A DNA stretch of 13,330 nt from JADFOJ01 sp041580235 (GTDB lineage Bacteria > Planctomycetota > Phycisphaerae > Phycisphaerales > SM1A02): contig JBFGEG010000100.1 of assembly GCA_041580235.1 (NCBI GenBank), positions 1-13,330 of the forward strand, written 5' to 3'. Under the pieces are notes generated by a model. The model saw nothing but the letters and a program-made list of their open reading frames with translations. It made no database searches and was not told where the DNA came from. How positions within the stretch are numbered: position 1 is the stretch's first letter; the number at the start of each line of letters is the position of its first letter. The translations under genes and the position numbers were made by a program. Of this stretch, positions 7,618 through 13,330 are shown one piece after another.

Positions 7618-8306
7618 ACGCATTGCGCGCCATGACGGTCATCATCGCGGGCCTCGGCCTCGCCGGCTGCGGCGTGGAGCGGTTGCTCGGTGGAATGGCG
7701 CAGAACTACGAGTACTCGAAGCTGATCGAGGTGCACCCCGCCTACAACGGCCTGGAGAACATGAAGGTCGCGGTGCTCGTGGACGTTGACATGTCCACCC
7801 TCTTCCAGTTCCCCGACGTGGCCCTGACAATCGGCACCAACGTCTCGAACCGGCTCCGGGACAACGTGCCCGGGATCAAGGTGCTCTCGGCCGCGCTCGT
7901 CTCTGAATGGCAATTCCGGACGCCGCAGTGGAGCGCCATGCCCTACGGTGAAGTCTGCGAGCGGCTCGACGTGGATCGGCTCGTGCGTATCGACGTGCAG
8001 GAGTACCGGCTTCACCCGCCCGGCAACAACTGGCTCTGGGACGGTGTGTGCACGGCGACGGTCGGCATCGTCGAGCGCGAGGGATTCGACCCCGACGGAT
8101 TCGCCGACATGTTCACCGTGGCCGTCGCCTATCCGGACATGCAGGGAGTCACCCGCGAGAGCGCCGACGCGGCGCGGATCCAGATGGGATTGCTTTCGCT
8201 GTTCGTGCGCGACACCGCCTGGCTCTTCTTCCGACACCTGGAGCCGAAACACCCCGACAAGTACAGGGGTCCCATCGAGGAAGGCCGGTATGACGGGGAT
8301 GACTGA
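7614..8306 (+). CDS. Putative lipoprotein, first of a tandem pair
   Basis: The 230-residue precursor starts with a short signal (MNALRAMTVIIAGLGLAGC) whose LAGC is a lipobox, so C19 should be lipidated and the protein anchored facing the periplasm. ATG 7632 would give a shorter, equally valid signal. The mature part has an alpha/beta look: a buried strand MKVAVLVD (50-57), a helix with LRDNVPGIKVL (81-91), then GEVCERLDVDRLVRIDVQEY (102-121). A C-terminal helix LLSLFVRDTAWLFFRHLEP follows (183-201). The same order recurs in the next gene, which suggests duplication. The fold recalls the N-terminal part of CsgG or GNA1162-type lipoproteins, but this is a low-confidence impression. Translation is coupled to the DUF2752 gene through ATGA and to the next gene by a 17-nt overlap. 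No enzymatic residues were recognised. Confidence 0.8.
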   Translation: MNALRAMTVIIAGLGLAGCGVERLLGGMAQNYEYSKLIEVHPAYNGLENMKVAVLVDVDMSTLFQFPDVALTIGTNVSNRLRDNVPGIKVLSAALVSEWQFRTPQWSAMPYGEVCERLDVDRLVRIDVQEYRLHPPGNNWLWDGVCTATVGIVEREGFDPDGFADMFTVAVAYPDMQGVTRESADAARIQMGLLSLFVRDTAWLFFRHLEPKHPDKYRGPIEEGRYDGDD

Positions 8307-8988
8307 GCGAATGGATCGATGGACTCGCGCGGCGGGCCTCACGGCCGCCGTGGTTGTCGCGGGCGCGGGACTGGGCTCCTGCAACATCCTGGGCCCGGCC
8401 GCTTACCTGGCCATGGGGCAGGCGAAGATGCCGCCGATGTACGTGCTCGAAGATCGGCCGACCGCCATCTTCGTGGACGACCGCAACAACGCGATTCCGA
8501 TCAATTCCTCGCGAACGAGGCGGACGATTGCCGACACGATCAGCCAGGAGCTCATGGGGCTGCAGCTCGTGACAAAGGTGATCCGGCCCGCCGACGCGAT
8601 GGCCCTGGTCCGCAGCCAGGACCGTGAGGGCCAGCTGCTGTCGATGCAGGCCATCGGCGAAGCCGTCGGCGCCGAGCAGCTCATCTACGTCGAGATACTC
8701 AGCTTTCGAGGGTCGCCGGACAACGTCACGCCGCAGCCGTCCGCGGCCTGCCGCGTCAAGGTCATCGACGTGGTGAACCACACGCGGCTCTTTCCCGCTC
8801 CCGATGCCGAGCGGGGCTGGCAGGACGTCGCCGTCAAGAGCCCCGCCGTCAGCCCGGAGCTGTACCAGTCCACCCAGGGCCGCCGCCAGATCGAGCAGAT
8901 GCTCGCCACGCTCCTGGGTGACCAGGTCACCAAGCTGTTCTACGAGCACATCCCCGACGAGATCGGCACCAGGCTAGAGACGCGGTGA
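8290..8988 (+). CDS. Putative lipoprotein, second of a tandem pair
   Basis: From ATG 8290 the precursor is 232 residues, with a charged N-region, a hydrophobic core (TAAVVVAGAGL) and the lipobox LGSC, giving lipidated C31. ATG 8290 is favoured because AGGAAGG (8278-8284) lies 5 nt upstream. ATG 8299 and ATG 8311 are alternatives that keep the lipobox. The mature region repeats the layout of the preceding lipoprotein: strand PTAIFVDD (57-64), helix TIADTISQELMG (79-90), then IGEAVGAEQLIYVEILSF (112-129). It closes with a helix ATLLGDQVTKLFYEHIPDE (206-224). No catalytic motif is visible. A role as a structural or secretion-related envelope lipoprotein, possibly partnering its paralogue, is inferred from context. 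The stop overlaps the following GTG start (GTGA). Confidence 0.8.
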   Translation: MTGMTERMDRWTRAAGLTAAVVVAGAGLGSCNILGPAAYLAMGQAKMPPMYVLEDRPTAIFVDDRNNAIPINSSRTRRTIADTISQELMGLQLVTKVIRPADAMALVRSQDREGQLLSMQAIGEAVGAEQLIYVEILSFRGSPDNVTPQPSAACRVKVIDVVNHTRLFPAPDAERGWQDVAVKSPAVSPELYQSTQGRRQIEQMLATLLGDQVTKLFYEHIPDEIGTRLETR

Positions 8989-10241
8989 GGATCCTGCATC
9001 TGATCGACCCGGCTTCCGCGGGAGGCGGCCCCTGCACCCTCAAGGCGGCGGCCGAGGCAATCGCGCGGGTGGATGCGTCGCACCACGACGTCGTGGTCAT
9101 CGGAAACGCCGATCATCTCGCCCTGGCATGGCGTTGCGGGTTGACGCCGATCGGACGAATCGGTGCCGCACGCAACCGGTGCGGCTTCGCCCGTCGAGGG
9201 CTGGCGACGCTGCTGCGTTCGTATGAGCGGACGCACGGCCGCTACGACCTGCTGCACGCATGGACACCGGCCGGAGTGCTGGCCACCTCGCCCCGGCGGC
9301 GGGTGGTCGCCTTCGCGGGTCAGGGATCGTGCGACCGGTGCGCGGTTGATGTCCTGCGGCGGCGCGGGGTTCCGGTGCTCGCCGCCGATGGAGACGTGGC
9401 TCGAGAGCTCCACGACGCCGGCTGCGATGCCGCGCAGGTGGCGATCCTGCCGCCCGGCGTAGACGCAAGCACCATCGATCTCGAGCAACGCAGACTGCTT
9501 CGCGAGCAGTGGCGGGCCGACGAGACGACCTTTGTCATCGGCCTGCTGGGGGAGCCGCCCGCCGTCGCCGACGGTGACCTTGCCCTCAGCGCGGCCGGTC
9601 GGGTCGCCCTCATCGGCAGGGAGGTCAAAGTGGTCCTTCACCACGCCGCGGCCCTGCCGGGTGGTCTGCGGCGATGGATGGGCAAGCTCGGAATCGGCGA
9701 GGTGCCGGTGATCGACGACCGCGCGGAGGAGCCGTGGCGCATCGCGGCCGGGTTGGACGCGGCGTTGCTGGCACCCCGTCGGCGTGCGGTGCCGCAGCGG
9801 CCCCACGGCCGGCTTGCCCGAGGGGCGGCGTCCGCACTGCACTGGCTCGGCCGCGACGAAATCGTCGGCGACCCCACCGCGCTACCCGCATTGTGGGCCA
9901 TGGCGGCGGGGGTGCCGTTGATCGCCGCGCGATCGGGGCGTCTGCAGCAGTTGCTCGAGAACGGCGTGACCGGCCTGCTGTTCGAGCCGGGCGACCTTCA
10001 CGCGATCGCCCGTCACGTCGTGGCGCTGTTGGAGCGACCGAGCGCCCGGGCCGTGGGCCCGGCGGGACGGGCGCTGATCGAGCAGCGGTTCCGACCCGAC
10101 GCGTTCGCGGCCGGGCTCACCACCGCCTGGACGCAGTGCCGCCGGGACGAGCCGGTCCGGCTGAGCCCCGAACCGTCACCGGTCGTCGTGGTCCCCCGGT
10201 CCTCGGCCGGACGCCGGCCGGTGGCCATCGAGAGCCGGTGA
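8985..10241 (+). CDS. GT-B (GT4-like) glycosyltransferase with degenerate donor motif
   Basis: The 418-residue product begins MRILHLIDPASAGGG, a typical first strand and Gly-rich loop of GT4 enzymes. It has HAWTPAGVLA (91-100) at the end of the acceptor domain and VAILPPGVD (152-160) at the interdomain junction. The C-terminal donor domain has ALPALWAMAAGVPLIAARSG (299-318) and GVTGLLFEPGD (327-337). In canonical members the first of these reads as an E-x7-E motif with 'LEAMA'. Here the second Glu is W304 and the first position is D296, so sugar-nucleotide binding may be altered or lost. The tail after about 385 is Arg/Pro/Ser-rich and probably disordered. Its GTG start overlaps the lipoprotein stop, so it belongs to the DUF2752/lipoprotein operon. 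Substrate is unknown. It could be active with unusual specificity or a non-catalytic homologue. Confidence 0.82.
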   Translation: MRILHLIDPASAGGGPCTLKAAAEAIARVDASHHDVVVIGNADHLALAWRCGLTPIGRIGAARNRCGFARRGLATLLRSYERTHGRYDLLHAWTPAGVLATSPRRRVVAFAGQGSCDRCAVDVLRRRGVPVLAADGDVARELHDAGCDAAQVAILPPGVDASTIDLEQRRLLREQWRADETTFVIGLLGEPPAVADGDLALSAAGRVALIGREVKVVLHHAAALPGGLRRWMGKLGIGEVPVIDDRAEEPWRIAAGLDAALLAPRRRAVPQRPHGRLARGAASALHWLGRDEIVGDPTALPALWAMAAGVPLIAARSGRLQQLLENGVTGLLFEPGDLHAIARHVVALLERPSARAVGPAGRALIEQRFRPDAFAAGLTTAWTQCRRDEPVRLSPEPSPVVVVPRSSAGRRPVAIESR

Positions 10242-10251
10242 CCGCCGGTCA
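10239..10251. other. Palindrome formed by two convergent stop codons
   Basis: The 13-bp sequence TGACCGCCGGTCA is a perfect inverted repeat around a central C. Its left end is the stop of the plus-strand glycosyltransferase. Its right end is the stop of the minus-strand amidohydrolase. Only 7 bp lie between the genes. It is too short and lacks a T-run, so it is not a standard terminator on its own. Confidence 0.5.
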
Positions 10252-11355
10252 GGGGGCGTGAAGCGGCTCGAGCAGGTCGTGGGCCGCGTCGTGGTAGAGG
10301 CTCACCAGGAGGTCGGCGGGCAGTGCCTTGCCCGCGAGTTCGGGGGCATCCATCTCGGTGTACCGGTCGGGGTCGAGCATGTGCAGGTCGGGATCGGCGA
10401 TCGGCGAGGGGCCGCGGTAGTCGGTCTCGAACATCGTCCGCAGCGCCCAGTAGCGGCTGGCGTACAGGTCGAACGCTTCGTCGCGAGAGGCGGCCTTGGC
10501 CAGCTGCTCATGTGTCTTGTCGCCGCCGGTCAGGTGCTCGTCGGCCGTCAGAATGTCGGACCCGAAGAGCACACGACCGCGGAACTCGCGGAGGAACCGC
10601 ACCAGCGTCTCCCGATCGTGCCTGCTCAGCTCGCGGATCATCCACTTGGCGGCGCTCGAGTCCAGGAAGAGATTGTCATGACGGCGAAGCAGGCCCGACA
10701 GGAACTCCAGGTCCTCCGGCCAGCCGCCCATGTGGGCGGCGATCCACGGTTGCTTGAAACGCCCCAGCAACGCTTCCAGCGACTCGTACTGCTGCATCTT
10801 GGTGCCGTACACGGAGGCATCGCGGTACTTGGATGCGAACCAGGTGTCGGGATCGGCCACGTGGACCATGAAGTACATGCCCAGCTCAGAAGCCGCCTCC
10901 ATGGCGTCCACCCGGTGGGGGGCGTCGAGACGCAGCAGCCGGTCATCGCCCACTTCGCGCCCGTAGTCGACGCCCCGCGGCGCCGCCCAGAACTTCACCA
11001 GACGCGCGCCGAGGGCGTGAAACTTCTCGATCCGCTGCAGGTATCCCGGACCGTGGTGGTGCCGACGATCCTCGCCGGTGTAGTTGGGCACCGTGATGAA
11101 CCGCACCCTGTCCCCCAGCACGTCCCGCACCGGCTCCACCTGCTCCAGCTGGGTCATGGAGTACACGAGCCGGATGCCGTAGAGCTCGGCCACCCTGCGG
11201 TAGAGCTCGGCGGAGGCGGGCCCGTTGATGTGCGTGTGAACGTCTATGATCCCGTCCGCCGGCGCGGGCAGTCGGGCCGCTTCGGTGGCATAATCGAGCC
11301 CCAGCCGGTTGGCGGGATGGACATCGCTTGGTGCAGATTGATTCGGACTCGTCAT
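10249..11355 (-). CDS. Amidohydrolase-2 family metal-dependent hydrolase
   Basis: The 368-residue protein has the amidohydrolase TIM-barrel pattern. It carries the HxH pair in IIDVHTHING (H40, H42), then LVKFWAAPRG with K121. H155 follows in YFMVHVADPD, H198 in IAAHMGGWPE, and D267 in VLFGSDILT. These fit the metal-binding and catalytic positions of the 'amidohydrolase 2' group, which includes decarboxylases and hydrolases of carboxylated or lactone-type substrates. The exact substrate cannot be read from sequence. No signal peptide is seen, so it should be cytoplasmic. ATG 11355 (MTSPNQSAPS) is chosen because extending upstream would run through the divergent glycosyltransferase's coding sequence. 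No Shine-Dalgarno precedes it. TATCAT lies 7 nt upstream on this strand (11368-11363), so a leaderless transcript is possible. The start codons of the divergent pair are separated by only 7 bp. Confidence 0.86.
   Translation of the reverse strand: MTSPNQSAPSDVHPANRLGLDYATEAARLPAPADGIIDVHTHINGPASAELYRRVAELYGIRLVYSMTQLEQVEPVRDVLGDRVRFITVPNYTGEDRRHHHGPGYLQRIEKFHALGARLVKFWAAPRGVDYGREVGDDRLLRLDAPHRVDAMEAASELGMYFMVHVADPDTWFASKYRDASVYGTKMQQYESLEALLGRFKQPWIAAHMGGWPEDLEFLSGLLRRHDNLFLDSSAAKWMIRELSRHDRETLVRFLREFRGRVLFGSDILTADEHLTGGDKTHEQLAKAASRDEAFDLYASRYWALRTMFETDYRGPSPIADPDLHMLDPDRYTEMDAPELAGKALPADLLVSLYHDAAHDLLEPLHAP
11286..11294 (+). promoter_or_regulatory. Candidate extended -10 for the GT4 gene
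   Basis: TGGCATAAT, inside the amidohydrolase coding region on the opposite strand, resembles an extended -10 element (TGn plus CATAAT). Transcription from it would start near 11301 and give a leader of about 60 nt for the glycosyltransferase at 11363. No matching -35 is seen at the usual spacing, so this is only a candidate. Confidence 0.2.
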
Positions 11356-11362
11356 CGGTCGG

Positions 11363-12508
11363 ATGATAGGCGAACTCGGCAACTCCCGGATCGCGCTGGC
11401 GCACGACTGGCTCGTGGCGCTGCGCGGTGGCGAGTTCGTGCTGGATCGGCTGGCACAGCTCTTCGGCCCGACCGATCTGTACACCCTGGTCAGCAATGAC
11501 CGCGTGCTGACGGACGCCATCTCGGCCTGTCACGTGGTCACGTCGCCCCTGCAGCGGTTTCCGGGCGCGCGGGCACGGTGGCGGCGGTACTACCTCCCGC
11601 TGATGCCGTGGGCGGTCGGGCGACTCACCGTTGCGCCGTGTGATCTGCTGATCTCCACCAGCTCGGCCGTGATCAAGGCGATCAAGCCGCCGCCGGGCAC
11701 GCCGCATCTGTGCTACTGCCATTCGCCGGCGCGCTACGTGTGGGCGCAGTCCGGCGAGTACGGATCGCGTCACGGCATCTCGGGGGGGCGGCTTCGGTCG
11801 CTTGGTCTGCGTGTCGTGCGCGGCCCCTTCCGACGCTGGGACCGTGCCACGGCGGACCGGGTCACGCGGTTCCTTGCCAACAGCCGTCACGTCGCCGAGC
11901 AGGTGAGGCGGTGCTTCGGCCGCGACGCGGACGTCGTGCACCCCCCGGTCCGCACCGGCTGGTTCACCGTGGATCCCGGCGTGACCCGGGAAGACTGGCT
12001 GCTCGTGGCCGGCGCGTTGGAGCCCTACAAACGGACGGAGCTGGCCGTGGAGGCGGCCAACCGGCGGGGGTTCAAGCTCAAGGTCGCGGGCACCGGCACC
12101 CAGCTCGCGGCGCTCAAGGCGATGGCGGGTCCCACCGTCGAGCTGCTGGGGTGGGTGGACGATGAGATGCTGCGTGACCTGTACCGGCGGGCCCGGGCGC
12201 TGCTGTTTCCCCAGATCGAAGACTTCGGCATCATCGCCGTCGAGGCGCAGGCGTGCGGGTGCCCGGTGATCGCGTATGAGGCGGGCGGGGCGCTCGATTC
12301 GGTCACGCCCCGCACGGGCGTGCTCTTTGCGGCGCAGACCGTCGAGGCGCTGGGCGACGCGGTGGATGCCCTGGATCGAGCGCCGCCCGATCCCGACGCC
12401 TGCCGGTGTAACGCGGAGCGTTTCAGCGAGGACGCGTTCGACCGCGCGATCCTGGAGCACGTGAGGGCGCTGCTGGGAGGAGCCACGGAGGCAGCACGAG
12501 AGGCATGA
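11363..12508 (+). CDS. GT4 family glycosyltransferase (GT-B)
   Basis: The 381-residue protein has the features of GT4 glycosyltransferases that use nucleotide-sugar donors, often mannosyltransferases of surface polysaccharides. It opens with RIALAHDWLVALRGGE (9-24) and contains CYCHSPARYVW (117-127), close to the 'CHTPMRYAWD' signature of this subgroup. LANSRHVAEQVRRCFGRDADVVHPPV leads into the donor domain, and AGALEPYKRTELAVEAA (216-232) is the usual donor-domain segment. The E-x7-E motif is intact in IEDFGIIAVEAQACGCPVIA (E286 and E294). Both halves are complete, so activity is expected, at the cytoplasmic face of the membrane. No Shine-Dalgarno precedes ATG 11363. The final residues GGATEAAREA are encoded within a GC-rich repeat-like stretch that continues past the stop. 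Confidence 0.9.
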   Translation: MIGELGNSRIALAHDWLVALRGGEFVLDRLAQLFGPTDLYTLVSNDRVLTDAISACHVVTSPLQRFPGARARWRRYYLPLMPWAVGRLTVAPCDLLISTSSAVIKAIKPPPGTPHLCYCHSPARYVWAQSGEYGSRHGISGGRLRSLGLRVVRGPFRRWDRATADRVTRFLANSRHVAEQVRRCFGRDADVVHPPVRTGWFTVDPGVTREDWLLVAGALEPYKRTELAVEAANRRGFKLKVAGTGTQLAALKAMAGPTVELLGWVDDEMLRDLYRRARALLFPQIEDFGIIAVEAQACGCPVIAYEAGGALDSVTPRTGVLFAAQTVEALGDAVDALDRAPPDPDACRCNAERFSEDAFDRAILEHVRALLGGATEAAREA

Positions 12509-12579
12509 AGGCACGAAGGCACAAAAGAAACAACGACGACGCGCAGGCATCGCCCTCTGCCTTCTGCTTCGTGCCTCTT
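12499..12579. repeat. Palindromic intergenic repeat between convergent genes; possible bidirectional terminator
   Basis: AGAGGCA (12499-12505) pairs with TGCCTCT (12572-12578). Next to it, TGAAGGCACGAAGGCA (12506-12521) pairs imperfectly with the matching CTTC/GCCTTC stretch (about 12556-12571). The stem is about 21-23 bp with a roughly 35-nt loop. The left arm holds tandem 'GAAGGCAC' units. The plus-strand stop (12506-12508) lies in one arm and the minus-strand stop (12580-12578) lies at the end of the other. Position and symmetry suit a bidirectional terminator, but there is no long U-tract. The tandem GGCACGAA style resembles short dispersed intergenic repeats known from several environmental bacterial genomes. 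Confidence 0.55.
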
Positions 12580-13012
12580 ACCTTCCGTTGAGCAGTCCGC
12601 CGTGGCGGACCAGTCCGACGTACAGGCCGTAGTCCGACTCGAGGTCGACGTGACGCACGACCTCGCACTCGATCCAGCTGACCGCGCGGTGCACGATCGG
12701 GGCGCCACCGGGCGCCGTGGTGGTGGGCAGCGTGACAAAGGGATCTTCGCCGGGCCGCGGCGCGGTTTCGAACTTCCTCGTGAGCAACCGGTCATCCTCG
12801 CCGATCTGGCACAGCGCAAAGCTGTGACTGTCTCGAATGAGGGGAACGACGGCGAGCCCCGTGGCCACCGCGGCCATCACGAGCGGCGGATTGCTGGCGC
12901 ACTGCTGGACCCACTGCACCAGGGCACCGCTCCGCGCACCGTTGTAGGCGGAGGTCAGCAGGAACAGACCGGAAGGGATCTGCTGAATTGCTCGGGTCAG
13001 CTCGAATTCCAT
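12578..13012 (-). CDS. Flavin reductase-like FMN-binding split-barrel protein
   Basis: The 144-residue product matches the small flavin-reductase domain layout. An N-terminal helix and strand (IQQIPSGLFLLTSAYNGARSGALVQWVQQCASNPPLVMAA) carry the usual TS-x-x-x-G and Q-x-S-x-x-PP spacing that cradles FMN. Next come DSHSFALCQI (61-70), the 'sg.FavnvL' segment, and a late SWIECEVVRHVDLESDYGLYVGLV strand pair (112-135). Such proteins reduce flavin with NAD(P)H or act as flavin-binding electron-transfer proteins in the cytoplasm. The partner is unknown. ATG 13012 is preferred over GTG 13039 because GCAGGTG lies 6 nt upstream and the homology-like region starts near it. It converges on the GT4 gene across a palindromic repeat. 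Its upstream region holds a G-quadruplex motif on the coding-strand sense. Confidence 0.82.
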   Translation of the reverse strand: MEFELTRAIQQIPSGLFLLTSAYNGARSGALVQWVQQCASNPPLVMAAVATGLAVVPLIRDSHSFALCQIGEDDRLLTRKFETAPRPGEDPFVTLPTTTAPGGAPIVHRAVSWIECEVVRHVDLESDYGLYVGLVRHGGLLNGR

Positions 13013-13140
13013 TGGCGACACCTGCCGCCCGCGACGCACCGGGGGCCGGTCCGTCGAGGCGTGATCTGCAGCGGTTCCGTGTCAATTGATCGGCGCAGAC
13101 GGGCACGCCCATTACCACCGCCTCATCGTTGGGGTGGTCG

Positions 13141-13174
13141 CCCCGTTACCCCCTGACTATCCCCAAACAACCCC
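13141..13174 (-). other. G-quadruplex motif (minus strand)
   Basis: The plus strand shows four C-tracts of 4, 5, 4 and 4 bases at 13141-13144, 13149-13153, 13161-13164 and 13171-13174. The loops are 4, 7 and 6 nt. On the minus strand this is a canonical G4+N1-7 quadruplex motif. It lies upstream of the flavin-reductase start and could fall in that gene's 5' leader as RNA. Confidence 0.6.
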
Positions 13175-13213
13175 GGGCCACGCAGGGCAATCGACGGCGC
13201 GAGGCCGTGCCAC

Positions 13214-13272
13214 GGTCGGCCCCGGAGCTGTATTCAAGCGGCCGCGAGGCAGGAGGTTAGCTCCGGCCGACC
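13214..13272 (+). other. Long stem-loop in the mraZ upstream region
   Basis: GGTCGGCCCCGGAGCT (13214-13229) pairs with AGCTCCGGCCGACC (13259-13272). All 14 bases of the right arm are paired, with a two-base bulge in the left arm and a 29-nt loop. The loop contains the Shine-Dalgarno-like AGGAGGT (13251-13257). It could be an RNA leader hairpin, a terminator without a U-tract, or a protein-binding site. Confidence 0.45.
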
Positions 13273-13291
13273 GCAGGTGCACAAATCAAAC

Positions 13292-13326
13292 GTGTTCAAA
13301 AGTGGGAAAGAGTGTTGCAAAGTGGG
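13292..13326 (+). promoter_or_regulatory. MraZ-binding box: four GTGKK direct repeats with 10-bp period
   Basis: GTGTT (13292-13296), GTGGG (13302-13306), GTGTT (13312-13316) and GTGGG (13322-13326) are separated by exactly 5 nt each. MraZ is known to bind several direct repeats of TGGG- or AAAGTG-like units at this spacing just upstream of its own gene and to regulate the dcw operon. Three units here also have the A/G-rich left flank (AAAGTGG, AGAGTGT, AAAGTGG). The mraZ coding region should begin just right of the window. Confidence 0.75.
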
Positions 13327-13330
13327 GCGA

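Larger units (their letters stand above)
13013..13290. other. Non-coding region upstream of a probable mraZ/dcw operon
   Basis: I see no supported gene in this stretch of about 280 bp. Open frames crossing it lack a recognisable protein and merely continue the shadow of the flavin-reductase gene. It should contain the promoter of the minus-strand flavin-reductase gene and of the next plus-strand operon. Notable contents are the inverted repeat ACCACC/GGTGGT (13114-13119 and 13133-13138), a four-tract C-rich run, and a long imperfect stem-loop. No clear -35/-10 pair could be assigned. Confidence 0.5.

Noticed and set aside
11356..11520. Upstream extension of the amidohydrolase reading frame
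   Set aside because: The added residues are Ser/Arg-rich and lie antisense to the GT4 N-terminus. MTSPNQSAPS at 11355 is the more economical start.
10258..12550. Very long open frames on the opposite strands of the amidohydrolase and GT4 genes
   Set aside because: They contain no domain signatures and are mirror frames of genes with full catalytic motifs.
12602..13156. Open plus-strand frame across the flavin-reductase gene and the intergenic region
   Set aside because: The protein is Arg/Gly/Asp-rich without recognisable domains, and the minus strand encodes a clear FMN-binding protein.
1..13330. CRISPR arrays, tRNA or rRNA genes, insertion sequences, phage genes
   Set aside because: Searched by eye on both strands; no spaced palindromic repeats, cloverleaf sequences, transposases or integrases were seen.

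Overview
This is a GC-rich (roughly 70% by eye), gene-dense bacterial window. The genes are short and tightly coupled, with many start/stop overlaps. The style of the proteins suggests a planctomycete, perhaps of the Phycisphaerae: a DUF2752 protein with a CPTCGMTTAF core, paired small lipoproteins, and a ParA-type ATPase with an added beta domain. That placement is inference. No rRNA, tRNA, CRISPR array, transposase or integrase was seen, and nothing looks recently acquired.

Layout. (1) 1-2910, plus strand: the end of a membrane protein, then aroB (3-dehydroquinate synthase) and a GT39/ArnT-like membrane glycosyltransferase, all with overlapping start and stop codons. (2) 3056-5700, plus strand: a two-gene operon. 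The first gene encodes a ParA/MinD-type ATPase fused to a C-terminal glycogen-binding (CBM48/AMPK-beta type) domain. The second encodes a protein that resembles a MinD/FlhG ATPase without its P-loop, followed by a proline-rich linker and an unrecognised C-terminal domain. (3) 5697-6683, minus strand: a cytoplasmic M19 dipeptidase whose stop codon overlaps that of the preceding convergent gene. (4) 6713-10241, plus strand: a small basic protein, then a coupled operon of a DUF2752 membrane protein, two lipoproteins that look like diverged tandem paralogues, and a GT-B glycosyltransferase with a degenerate donor motif. (5) 10249-11355, minus strand: an amidohydrolase-2 family hydrolase, whose start codon is 7 bp from that of a divergent GT4 glycosyltransferase (11363-12508). 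(6) 12578-13012, minus strand: a small flavin-reductase-like FMN protein. It converges on the GT4 gene across a palindromic intergenic repeat. (7) 13013-13330: a non-coding stretch with a four-tract G-quadruplex motif on the minus strand, a long stem-loop, and at the right edge four GTGKK direct repeats at an exact 10-bp period. Those repeats match the MraZ-binding box in front of division and cell-wall (dcw) operons, so mraZ probably starts just beyond the window.

How the genes may work together: three glycosyltransferases, the lipoprotein/DUF2752 operon and the expected dcw operon point to an envelope and surface-polysaccharide neighbourhood mixed with housekeeping genes. The most unusual locus is the ParA-CBM48 gene with its P-loop-less partner. 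It could be a ParA-type positioning system whose cargo or signal is a storage glucan, but that function is a hypothesis.
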